Shown here one piece after another: positions 41,985 to 50,151 of a DNA stretch of 64,000 nucleotides. Where the stretch lies: NCBI RefSeq assembly GCF_900177815.1, contig NZ_FXAZ01000006.1, positions 124,001-188,000 on the forward strand. Direction: 5' to 3'. Below the pieces are notes generated by a model. The model searched no databases and had not been told where the DNA came from. It saw only the letters and a list, made by a program, of their open reading frames with translations. The position numbers and the translations under genes were made by a program. The number at the start of each line of letters is the position of its first letter. Position 1 is the first letter of the stretch. The stretch is from Paenibacillus aquistagni. Its GTDB lineage: Bacteria; Bacillota; Bacilli; Paenibacillales; Paenibacillaceae.

Positions 41985-42522
41985 TGCGATTGGCGTTGTT
42001 GAGCTGCGCAGTATTAGCAAAGGATATGAGACAGCGGATCACATGCTGAAGACCTCTCCCGTTTTTGTGCATCATATGAAGCCGATATGCCCTGGCAAGT
42101 TCCTCATTATTATGAGTGGCGACACGGCTGATGTAGAAGAAGCGATGAACGCGGCGAAGACAGCCGCAGGCGAGTTTCGCATCAGTGATTTTACTTTGCA
42201 CGGCGTTCATCCTGATCTTGTGGATGGGCTGAAGAAGCGCTACTCCCCGCAACCTGTGGACGCTATTGGCATCGTAGAGACTTCTACGGTATCATCTGGC
42301 ATGTATGCGCTTAATGAGGCTTTGAAGCAGTGCAATATTTATGTGAAAAGAATGAATCTCGGTATGGCCATTGGAGGCAAGTTCCTTGCTGCCTTTACAG
42401 GAAGGGTAAGCGATGTCGAGCAGGGCATGAAGATGTTCGTCTCCTCCATGGATGAAAAGCGAATTGTCCATCATACCGTGCTTCGTTCTCCTGCCGAGGA
42501 AATGAAACAGCACTTTAAATAG
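41977..42522 (+). CDS. Tandem-BMC shell protein (PduT-like)
   Basis: A 181-residue protein with two BMC domains: residues 1-85 (SAIGVVELRSISKGYETADHMLKT) and 92-175 (DAIGIVETSTVSSGMYALNEALKQCNI). Pairs of this type form trimers; PduT members carry an iron-sulfur cluster at the pore, but the cysteines needed for that are not clear here (Cys in the first domain at KPICPG and in the second at KQCNI). GAGGTG lies just before the ATG, within eutN. Confidence 0.88.
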   Translation: MNSAIGVVELRSISKGYETADHMLKTSPVFVHHMKPICPGKFLIIMSGDTADVEEAMNAAKTAAGEFRISDFTLHGVHPDLVDGLKKRYSPQPVDAIGIVETSTVSSGMYALNEALKQCNIYVKRMNLGMAIGGKFLAAFTGRVSDVEQGMKMFVSSMDEKRIVHHTVLRSPAEEMKQHFK

Positions 42523-42578
42523 GTCATTCGTTTATACCATTATTGACAACAGGGTCACAGCAGAATGGAGGAGCATTC

Positions 42579-43688
42579 GTGGAAATCAACGAAATTATTA
42601 TTTACGGCATGGTCATCTTCATGGTCCTTGGCGCCATCGACAAGTGTATCGGGTATCGCTTCGGTCTCGGTCATCAATTCGATGAGGGGATTATGGCGAT
42701 GGGCTCGCTGACACTAGCCATGGTGGGGATTATCTCCTTGTCGCCAGTATTGGCTAAGCTGCTAAGCCCAATCGTCGTCCCGCTCTACAGCGCGCTCGGA
42801 GCCGATCCTGCGATGTTCGCGACGACACTTCTTGCGAACGATATGGGCGGCTATTCGCTTGCTATGGAGCTTGCGAAGACACCTGAGGCAGGGATGTTTG
42901 CAGGAACGATTCTTGGCGCCATGCTTGGGCCAACGATTGTATTTATCATTCCGGTAGCACTTGGCATCATCAAGAAGGAAGATCAAAAGTACTTGGCTAC
43001 AGGCGTCTTGGCAGGGATTGTTACCATTCCAATTGGCTGCTTGATCGGCGGCTTGGTAGCAGGTTATTCTCTATCTATGATTTTGTCTAACCTTGTGCCG
43101 ATTCTACTATTTGCGGTATTGATCGTGCTCGGCTTGTGGAGATTCCCACAAGGCATGATCAAGGGCTTCACGATCTTTGGCAAGTTTATCGTCATTGTCG
43201 CGACCTTGGGACTTGCAGCAGGTATTATTCAGCAATTAACGGATATTACGATCATTCCTGGCCTTGCGCCAATTCATGAAGGCATTGAGATTGTTGGCGA
43301 TATTTCTATCGTGCTCGCTGGAGCATTTGCCATGGTATTCGTTATCACCAAGGTGTTCAACAAGCCGCTTATGAAGCTTGGCAAAATGCTTGGCATGAAT
43401 GAGGTTGCCGCAGCAGGTATGGTGGCTACCCTGGCTAACGTTATTCCCATGTTCGGCATGATGAAAGACATGGATGCTAGAGGCAAAGTAATCAACGTTG
43501 CTTTTGCTGTATCCGCAGCCTTTGTCTTCGGCGACCATCTCGGGTTTACAGCTGGAGTTGCAAAGGATATGATCTTCCCGATGATTGTCGGCAAGCTTGT
43601 CGGCGGAATTACCGCTATCTTTGTCGCGATCTATCTGGCGAAGAAGATGGCTCCAGAGCCAAACGAAGTGCAGACAGAGTCTGCTTAA
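42579..43688 (+). CDS. eutH: EutH, ethanolamine permease
   Basis: A 369-residue protein with about ten membrane segments. FVEINEIIIYGMVIFMVLGAIDKC at the start, TTLLANDMGGYSLAMELAKTPEAGMFAG and VAFAVSAAFVFGDHLGFTAGV are conserved in EutH. It admits ethanolamine when the outside concentration is low. The start is GTG 42579, 7 bases after GGAGG. It is the last gene of the operon and is followed by a strong terminator. Confidence 0.94.
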   Translation: MEINEIIIYGMVIFMVLGAIDKCIGYRFGLGHQFDEGIMAMGSLTLAMVGIISLSPVLAKLLSPIVVPLYSALGADPAMFATTLLANDMGGYSLAMELAKTPEAGMFAGTILGAMLGPTIVFIIPVALGIIKKEDQKYLATGVLAGIVTIPIGCLIGGLVAGYSLSMILSNLVPILLFAVLIVLGLWRFPQGMIKGFTIFGKFIVIVATLGLAAGIIQQLTDITIIPGLAPIHEGIEIVGDISIVLAGAFAMVFVITKVFNKPLMKLGKMLGMNEVAAAGMVATLANVIPMFGMMKDMDARGKVINVAFAVSAAFVFGDHLGFTAGVAKDMIFPMIVGKLVGGITAIFVAIYLAKKMAPEPNEVQTESA

Positions 43689-43816
43689 GCTTGGTTGACT
43701 GTACATGTGATCATGTAGAGCAGCTGAAGCAACAGGATATGAACATTTATCTCTTACGCAACAATTGGTGAAACTCTCTAATTCTCTTATTACGGTTCTA
43801 ATATATCGTCTGTTAT

Positions 43817-43850
43817 GCTGCTTGCGGGTATTCCCGGAGCAGCTTTTTTT
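43817..43850 (+). terminator. Terminator of the eut operon
   Basis: GCTGCT-CGGG pairs with CCCG-AGCAGC around a 4-base loop, followed by seven or more T residues. Confidence 0.92.
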
Positions 43851-43969
43851 ATAGCTTAATTTCTGTAGATTAATATGGTAAAAAATATCAGTTATGGTAT
43901 AGTATATTTGACGTTGACTTGTCCTAGCAATAGATAAGCCATAAGTTTAACGATGATGGAGGTTACTTC

Positions 43970-44794
43970 ATGATGAACCAGAATCTATCGATGCTCGTCA
44001 TCGGAGCGCATCCGGATGAGCCAGACATTTATGCCGGAGGCTTAGCGGCTTATATGGCTGAACGTGGCGCCCGAGTACAATTTCTTTCCTTGACGGATGG
44101 ACGCTGCGGGCATTACCGCGAGCAGGGGGAAGCCCTTATCGCACGTAGACGCGAGGAGGCTGAGATTGCGAGAAGATCATTAGGAATTGAGTCTTATATG
44201 GTACTGGATCACCCGGATGGAGAGCTGCTTCCGAGCATTGAGCTTCGCAAGCAGATTATTCGGCATATTCGCGAGCTTCAGGCCAATATCGTCGTTACAT
44301 TTCATCCTGAAGGCTGTGCCCATGCAGATAATCGCTACACGGGGATGGCTGTGCGAGATGCCGCTTCATTTGTGGCGCGAACGCCCAATGCCGTTCCCGA
44401 TGTCCCTGCACTTGAAGAATCGCCCGTCTTTCTTCTCATGCCGGATTATTCTTTGAAGGCAAGCTATCGTCCGGACTTGGCCATTGATATCGAGTCTGTG
44501 TTGGAGAAGAAGCTGATGGCGTGGCATGCTCATGCCTCGCAATTCTATGAATTCGCACCTTGGCAGATGGGACTTCTTGATCAGGTACCATCAGATGACA
44601 AGGGAAAAAGGGACTTTCTGCTGAAGCACTGGGGGAGATACGTGCATGCTTCTGAGGAAATGATGCCTGCCCTTGCTGACCTATATTCTGCTGAGGCAGC
44701 GGCACACATTCGATATGCCGAATGCTTTGAAATTGCGAGCTATGGCCATCGGCCAAGCCATGAGGAATGGAAAGCTTGGCTGGGGTTAAGTTAG
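43970..44794 (+). CDS. PIG-L/LmbE-family deacetylase
   Basis: A 274-residue zinc-dependent deacetylase fold. VIGAHPDEPDIYAGG (residues 11-25) holds the metal-binding His-Pro-Asp motif, here AHPDEPD rather than the common AHPDDxE, and TFHPEGCAHADNRYTGMA holds the HxxxH-like second part. Family members remove acetyl groups from N-acetylglucosaminyl compounds, including bacillithiol precursors. The neighbours do not name the substrate. GATGGAGG precedes the ATG. Confidence 0.85.
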   Translation: MMNQNLSMLVIGAHPDEPDIYAGGLAAYMAERGARVQFLSLTDGRCGHYREQGEALIARRREEAEIARRSLGIESYMVLDHPDGELLPSIELRKQIIRHIRELQANIVVTFHPEGCAHADNRYTGMAVRDAASFVARTPNAVPDVPALEESPVFLLMPDYSLKASYRPDLAIDIESVLEKKLMAWHAHASQFYEFAPWQMGLLDQVPSDDKGKRDFLLKHWGRYVHASEEMMPALADLYSAEAAAHIRYAECFEIASYGHRPSHEEWKAWLGLS

Positions 44795-44802
44795 GACCTT
44801 TA

Positions 44803-44816
44803 AGAAAGCGTTTTAA
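44803..44816. promoter_or_regulatory. Putative cre site upstream of the solute-binding protein
   Basis: AGAAAGCGTTTTAA fits the CcpA operator pattern with an AAAGCGTTTT core. It lies about 115 bases upstream of the start codon of a solute-binding lipoprotein. Confidence 0.35.
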
Positions 44817-44929
44817 TTTTGTGAGGCTGGATTAAAGTCAGTAGATCATGGCGCTCTTGCATTCATTCATTTGTTCATCAAAGAACCTGCACATGTGTTC
44901 GAACCAAGAATCATATGAGGAGGAGAACA

Positions 44930-46297
44930 ATGAGACGAAGTCCGTTATGGAACGTGATAGGCATAGTGGGATGTATAGCTATGCTGCTTCTAGTGATGAG
45001 TGGATGCTCGAAGGAAGAAGCAGAGAAGCCGGAGGTGCAGGAGCCCGTTGTCCAACATGAGGAGAAGCCCAAACTGCGCATTATGGCTCATTCAGAGGAG
45101 TTTTTCAATCAAATATACGGAAATTTCCTGTCTGTCAAATTCCCTGAGCTGGAGTATGAGGTTGTTGGCACAGAGAGCATGCGAATGGACCAATCTCCTG
45201 AGAAGGAGCCTGGGGACAAGCTGCTTGGCTTCATCGAGAAGGAGAATCCGGATCTCATTCTGATTGAGCCAGAATTCATGACGCGTCTGATTGATCAAGG
45301 AAAGCTCCTGCAGTTGGAGCCGTTAATGGAGAAAACGGAGTTTGATACGAACGGCATTGAGCCAGCCATGATGGATTATTTCCGCAAGCTGGGCAATGGG
45401 GCGGTATATGGATTGTCACCCAACTACTCGACATGGGTTGTTTATTACAACAAGACGATGTTCCAAGAGAACGGGATCGAAGAACCAAGAAACCAGATGT
45501 CGTGGGAAGAGCTGTATGATCTTGGTGCTCGCATCGCACAATTAGGCACGGAGGAGAAGCCGATGTATGGGCTGTCGGACAGCTTTTTCCCCCGGCTTCA
45601 GGATTCGATATTGCAGGTAGCCAGCACTTATGGGCTGCGCATTATTGATGCTAGACAAGAAAAGATCTTATTTGATTCAGAAGGATGGCATAAGGTATAT
45701 CAAACGGTTGCTGATGCCATTCGCTCGAAGGCGCTGCATACGGTGAAGGAAGAAGTAACGATGAGACTGTCAGCAGACAATCCATTTACACTTCAAGAGG
45801 TTGGCATGCAGGTGGGAGGGCCTGTGACCTCTCAAGCCGTCAGAGGAGATGCTGCATTTGAGGTGGGGGTTGTAACCATGCCGGTAGATCCATCAAGACC
45901 GGATGTGTCTCCATTTATCAGCTTTAGCGGGCTGTACGGCATTAATGCGCAATCTGCTCAGCAGGATATGGCATGGAAGGCACTGTCGTACTTAATGAGC
46001 GAAGAGGTTGCGAAGCAGATGGCACGCACGAACAATTTGCCTGTTCGAAGCATGGGCTTGGAGAAGATTGCTGACTGGGATGCTGCTCCGTTTACGATGC
46101 TGAAGCCTGCCACCGATACGAAGGATATCTGGGCTTTGATTCCGAACGTCTACCCGAATCAAGGGGGAGATGTCTATGAAGAGATGGCTAGAGCGATGAC
46201 GGATATCATCGAGCAGGATGTGCCTGTCAAGGATGCGCTCGCCAACATGCAGCAGGTGCTGCAGAAGAAGCTGGATCAGGCAAGAGCGGAGCAATAG
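44930..46297 (+). CDS. Extracellular solute-binding lipoprotein (family 1), orphan
   Basis: A 455-residue precursor. The signal peptide ends in LLLVMSGCSKEE, so the mature protein is lipid-anchored. The rest is a type 1 periplasmic-binding fold (LRIMAHSEEFFNQIYGNFLSVKFPELEYEVV, NGAVYGLSPNYSTWVVYYNKTMFQENGIEEP, YLMSEEVAKQMARTNNLPVRS). It would bind a sugar or oligosaccharide for an ABC importer, but no permease gene is adjacent. ATG 44930 has AGGAGGAG 5 bases upstream; the ATG at 44915 is within that ribosome site. Confidence 0.88.
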   Translation: MRRSPLWNVIGIVGCIAMLLLVMSGCSKEEAEKPEVQEPVVQHEEKPKLRIMAHSEEFFNQIYGNFLSVKFPELEYEVVGTESMRMDQSPEKEPGDKLLGFIEKENPDLILIEPEFMTRLIDQGKLLQLEPLMEKTEFDTNGIEPAMMDYFRKLGNGAVYGLSPNYSTWVVYYNKTMFQENGIEEPRNQMSWEELYDLGARIAQLGTEEKPMYGLSDSFFPRLQDSILQVASTYGLRIIDARQEKILFDSEGWHKVYQTVADAIRSKALHTVKEEVTMRLSADNPFTLQEVGMQVGGPVTSQAVRGDAAFEVGVVTMPVDPSRPDVSPFISFSGLYGINAQSAQQDMAWKALSYLMSEEVAKQMARTNNLPVRSMGLEKIADWDAAPFTMLKPATDTKDIWALIPNVYPNQGGDVYEEMARAMTDIIEQDVPVKDALANMQQVLQKKLDQARAEQ

Positions 46298-46309
46298 AAT
46301 TCATAACGC

Positions 46310-46340
46310 AACCCTTGAGCAGGTGAGGAGCTCAAGGGTT
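46310..46340. terminator. Bidirectional terminator
   Basis: AACCCTTGAGC (46310-46320) and GCTCAAGGGTT (46330-46340) form a perfect 11-pair stem between two convergent genes. Confidence 0.85.
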
Positions 46341-46353
46341 TCTTGTTGTGTGT

Positions 46354-47793
46354 TTATAGCTGTTTTATGAAAACGATCTCTTTCGCGCCTTGTTCATAAT
46401 TGAGGGGCATGGAGAGAGACTCAATCTTTCCTGCTGAGCTTTCTTGAAAAGTCATACTCAGAGGAACCACCATCATTCCTATGTCAAGATCCAGCCTAAA
46501 CGTGCTGCGGTCTTTGCAAGAAAGAACGGATTCAAAGGCATACAGCTTCATATGAAGTTTCTCATCTCGGAGCGTAATGAAGATGTCCCCATATCCAGGA
46601 TGAGTATAAGTTCCTGCATATTCCAGCAACGCTCTGCTTGCTTGCTGATGGTTCGATTTACATATTTGCGCTTGCTGTTCTTCTTCTTGGGAGTTTGCAC
46701 GCTCATAATCCTCCCAGAAGCGGCCGCTCCAATCAACCTCATCTAGCCCAAGAGCACGATCAAACAGATTGAAGGCAATCATTCTCGGCAGAGGTGTACT
46801 GTTTTTATTTGTGAGAACCACGATCCCAACATTATTATTAGGTAAAAAAGCAGTGAGGGCTGAATATCCGTCAATGCCTCCATCGTGCAGAATCATCTGA
46901 TAACCGCGATACGGCTCAATCAGCCAACCAAGCCCATAACAGCTCACAAGAAACTCCTTTTGATTCACATAGGAATGACTGTTGATGAGTGGGGTCTGCA
47001 TCTCAGCAATATATTTTTCTGATACAAGAGTCCGGTCTTTATAACGGCCTTTGTTCAGATTCATGAGAACCCAAGAGGCCATCTCTTTTGCATTGCTGTT
47101 TATGGAGCCCGCAGGACCGAATGCATCGATATTATGGTAGGGCGTTGAGACGATACAACCCTCTTTTTCAATATAGGGAACGGCATGATTTGCACTTTGC
47201 TTCAAATCATATATAGACATGCAAGATTCGGTCATATCGAGAGGATCCAAAATATAATTCTGAATGACCTGTTCCCATGAAGTGCCTTCCATAAGTCCTA
47301 ATATATGTCCTGCCGTTGTTATTAGCAGATTATTATACTGGAACTTATACCGAATCGGCTGACTAGGCTCCAGATATCTCAATCGAGCAATAAGATCCTC
47401 TCTAGAAAGCTTTTCATTAAATAATAAGAGGTCATGTCTTGGAAGTCCTGACCGGTGACAGAGCATATCGCGGAGGGTAAGCTGCTCTGTAGCAACAGGG
47501 TCATGCATCTTGAACGCTGGAAAATAATTTATGACGGGTGTATCGAGATCAATCTTACCCTCTTCCATAAGTTGACCTGCCGCAAGTGCGGTAAAGGCTT
47601 TAGTGCAGGAGCCGATCGCAAATAAAGTATCAGGTGTCACTGCCAACTTCTTTTCGATATCGCGGTAGCCGAAGCCTTCTGCCATCATGACTTCATTGCC
47701 CTGCACGACTGCGATGGATAGGCCGGGCACCTGCCATTTTTCCATTTCGGTTTGAACATAAGATCGGAAGGCAGCGAGCTGTTCGTTATTCAT
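46354..47793 (-). CDS. Serine hydrolase of the beta-lactamase class C / CubicO type
   Basis: A 479-residue enzyme. The nucleophile is in IGSCTKAFTALAAG (S-x-x-K, near residues 61-64) and the Tyr in FQYNNLLITTAGHI (Y-x-N). LHDGGIDGYSALTAFLP gives the third motif in the H-x-G form. A C-terminal beta domain of about 100 residues (DUF3471-like) follows. No signal peptide is seen, so it is probably cytosolic. Peptidase or esterase activity is more likely than beta-lactamase activity. GGAGG lies 13 bases before the ATG. The gene is AT-richer than its neighbours. Confidence 0.85.
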   Translation of the reverse strand: MNNEQLAAFRSYVQTEMEKWQVPGLSIAVVQGNEVMMAEGFGYRDIEKKLAVTPDTLFAIGSCTKAFTALAAGQLMEEGKIDLDTPVINYFPAFKMHDPVATEQLTLRDMLCHRSGLPRHDLLLFNEKLSREDLIARLRYLEPSQPIRYKFQYNNLLITTAGHILGLMEGTSWEQVIQNYILDPLDMTESCMSIYDLKQSANHAVPYIEKEGCIVSTPYHNIDAFGPAGSINSNAKEMASWVLMNLNKGRYKDRTLVSEKYIAEMQTPLINSHSYVNQKEFLVSCYGLGWLIEPYRGYQMILHDGGIDGYSALTAFLPNNNVGIVVLTNKNSTPLPRMIAFNLFDRALGLDEVDWSGRFWEDYERANSQEEEQQAQICKSNHQQASRALLEYAGTYTHPGYGDIFITLRDEKLHMKLYAFESVLSCKDRSTFRLDLDIGMMVVPLSMTFQESSAGKIESLSMPLNYEQGAKEIVFIKQL

Positions 47794-47933
47794 TCGGTTG
47801 GAGCCTCCATGATTTGGAAGTGATTAATATATGAATACGCTATCATATAGGGTGAAGCATTACAAGACAACATTTACCTATTACAATAGAGTAGAACAGC
47901 GATTCTATATTGGTGTACATAGGAGTGAGTGCA

Positions 47934-48899
47934 ATGAACCCAGCGTTCTATGCTGATATGAACCTAGATGCTTTTTGGGAGAATAGTCAATACGCCCATG
48001 AGGAATACGAGAGCGATCCACCAACGGATGAGCTCATCCAGTCGATGGAGGAGGAGCTTGGCTACAAGCTGCCGGCATCATACATCGCCTTAATGAAGCA
48101 TCGCAATGGCGGCGTGCCGGTAAATGCTTGCTTTCCGACGGAGGAGCCGACCTCATGGTCAGAGGACCATATTGCCATCAGCGGAATTCTTGGCATCGGG
48201 AGGGAGAAGGCGAATTCCCTAGGCGGAGAGTTTGGCAGTCTCTTCATGATCGAGGATTGGGGTTATCCGAATATTGGCGTCGTGATCTGCGACTGTCCAT
48301 CGGCTGGCCATGATGTTGTCATGCTGGATTATCGCAAGTGTGGTCCTGAAGGAGAGCCTGAGGTGATTCATGTCGATCAGGAAGCGGACTATGAGATTAC
48401 GTTTCTTGCCAAAGACTTCGAAACGTTTGTCAGAGGTCTGATTCACGAGGATGCGTATGATACCTCTGAGGAGGACTTTGCAAGGGCTTTGGAGCGGGTC
48501 GCCCAAGGGGCCTTTTCGCCATTGCTCCAAGAGCTGTGTGAGAAGGCTTCGGAGCTGGAAGGAATGGAAGCGAAGATCCGCAGCATCTGCACACGCATTA
48601 CGAATGAAAAAGGCTATTTTGCCCTCCATGCGGACGAGCTCTCGATGCTCATGTATGACATTCAATTTTGGCTGTATGAACACAAGGGTGGAAGCATAAC
48701 AAGAGAACAGTATCTCGCGGATTATCCGAGCATGATCGCCTTCGGCGGCGAATTCAGCACTGGCGGCTATGCCCCATCCTTTATCACAGATTGGCTGGAT
48801 CTTCGCATCAAGGAGGGCGTTGTGACTGTTAATGACCAGCAGATCCGGCTGACGGATGAGGCGCGGCAGCAGCTAATCAAGACACTGCTGGAGCATTAA
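47934..48899 (+). CDS. SMI1/KNR4-family protein
   Basis: A 321-residue protein. Residues 35-175 match the SMI1/KNR4 fold: IQSMEEELGYKLPASYIALMKHRNGGVPVN, then GILGIGREK, and MIEDWGYPNIGVVICDCPSAGHDVVMLDYR. In bacteria the family often provides immunity to contact-dependent or polymorphic toxins, but no toxin gene is beside it. The C-terminal 140 residues look helical and are unrecognised. ATG 47934 is chosen for AGGAGTGAG just upstream. Confidence 0.85.
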   Translation: MNPAFYADMNLDAFWENSQYAHEEYESDPPTDELIQSMEEELGYKLPASYIALMKHRNGGVPVNACFPTEEPTSWSEDHIAISGILGIGREKANSLGGEFGSLFMIEDWGYPNIGVVICDCPSAGHDVVMLDYRKCGPEGEPEVIHVDQEADYEITFLAKDFETFVRGLIHEDAYDTSEEDFARALERVAQGAFSPLLQELCEKASELEGMEAKIRSICTRITNEKGYFALHADELSMLMYDIQFWLYEHKGGSITREQYLADYPSMIAFGGEFSTGGYAPSFITDWLDLRIKEGVVTVNDQQIRLTDEARQQLIKTLLEH

Positions 48900-49079
48900 A
48901 CGAGCCTGCTTGCTTAACCTCATCTATGTTTATTTAGGGGAGGTTAGTGAAGAGGCTGATGTTAAGGTGACAACAGGGAACATGATGATGTCCCAAGAGG
49001 GCATTACTCCACGGGATATACCTGTGGATGGAAGTGACATTCGAAGCAAAAACACATTGAAAGAAGGGAATAGACTCGC

Positions 49080-49829
49080 ATGAATGATATCATTGCCCAA
49101 ATCATCGATCACCGCTCGGTGCGCTCATTTAAGGACCAAGAACTGACTAAGGAAGAGATTCATACGATTGTAAAGGCAGCGCAAGCCGCTTCAACGTCGA
49201 GCCTGCTGCAAGCCTACACCATCCTTGGCATCACGGACAAGGAGAAGAAGGCGAAGCTTGCAGAGCTTGCCGGCAATCAGAGCTATGTGGAGCATAATGG
49301 ACATCTATTTGTCTTCTGTGCGGATGCGCATCGCCTAGAGATCGCTTCACAGATGGAGGGAGTCGATCTTGGAGACACGCTGTCCTCCACAGAGAACTTT
49401 ATGATTACGGTAATCGATGCGGCTCTGGCAGCGCAGAATGCTTCCATTGCGGCTGAGTCGATGGGTCTTGGCATCTGTTATATCGGAGGCTTGCGCAACA
49501 ATCTATATGAGGTCTCTAAGCTATTGAGCATTCCGAAGCATGTCATACCGCTCTTTGGATTGGTTGTTGGACACCCTGCCCAGATGGTGGACAAGAAGCC
49601 TAGACTGCCAATGGAGCTTGTCTATCATGAGAATGGCTACCAAACGAATGCGGTGGAGACTCGCAAGCAGTTGGAGCAGTATAACGCGATCATATCCGCT
49701 TACTATCAGGAACGTACGAATGGCAAGCGAGCAGACCGCTGGACGTCCCAGATTGCTCAGATGCTGACGCAGAAGAGCCGTGCTTATATGAAAGAATATG
49801 TCCAGAGCCAAGACATGGATACCCAATAA
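49080..49829 (+). CDS. nfsA: NfsA-type oxygen-insensitive NADPH nitroreductase
   Basis: A 249-residue flavoprotein. IDHRSVRSFKDQELTKEEI at residues 9-27 carries the FMN-binding R-S-x-R, and SMGLGICYIGGLRNN (near 127-141) is the NfsA/FRP signature; the C-terminal extension with YHENGYQTN and the basic WTSQIAQMLTQKSR end is also typical. It reduces nitro compounds or quinones by two electrons. GAAAGAAGGG is upstream of the ATG. It is a single-gene unit with a terminator. Confidence 0.9.
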   Translation: MNDIIAQIIDHRSVRSFKDQELTKEEIHTIVKAAQAASTSSLLQAYTILGITDKEKKAKLAELAGNQSYVEHNGHLFVFCADAHRLEIASQMEGVDLGDTLSSTENFMITVIDAALAAQNASIAAESMGLGICYIGGLRNNLYEVSKLLSIPKHVIPLFGLVVGHPAQMVDKKPRLPMELVYHENGYQTNAVETRKQLEQYNAIISAYYQERTNGKRADRWTSQIAQMLTQKSRAYMKEYVQSQDMDTQ

Positions 49830-49899
49830 ACGGCTCCTTGCGAGGTGCCGTTGTAACAGATGATACTACACAATGAATCGATAGATGGATATCACGATG

Positions 49900-49929
49900 A
49901 AGCCCCTTTTCTGATGAAGAGGGGCTTTT
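49900..49929 (+). terminator. Intrinsic terminator after the nitroreductase gene
   Basis: AAGCCCCT (49900-49907) and AGGGGCTT (49920-49927) form a GC-rich stem followed by TT. Confidence 0.8.
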
Positions 49930-50151
49930 GATAGAAGCGAGCGCAGGGCTTCTTTAGAAACTCTACACGTTTATAGTAGAAGGAATTTGAATGAGGGGCA
50001 GCGAATACATGCAAATAGACAAACAACCGCAGAATCCTTCTACAGCTCTCTTGGCATGCAGTGTGATGAACAATCAGACGGGATAGACAAGGGAGCTTTG
50101 CTGTGTTAAGGGGCTGCGGACGACACTTTACGAGACGAAGGAGAGGGAATT
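49930..50151. other. Upstream region of the two-component genes
   Basis: Between the terminator and the kinase gene I see no credible coding frame and no clear promoter hexamers or hairpin. Confidence 0.4.
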
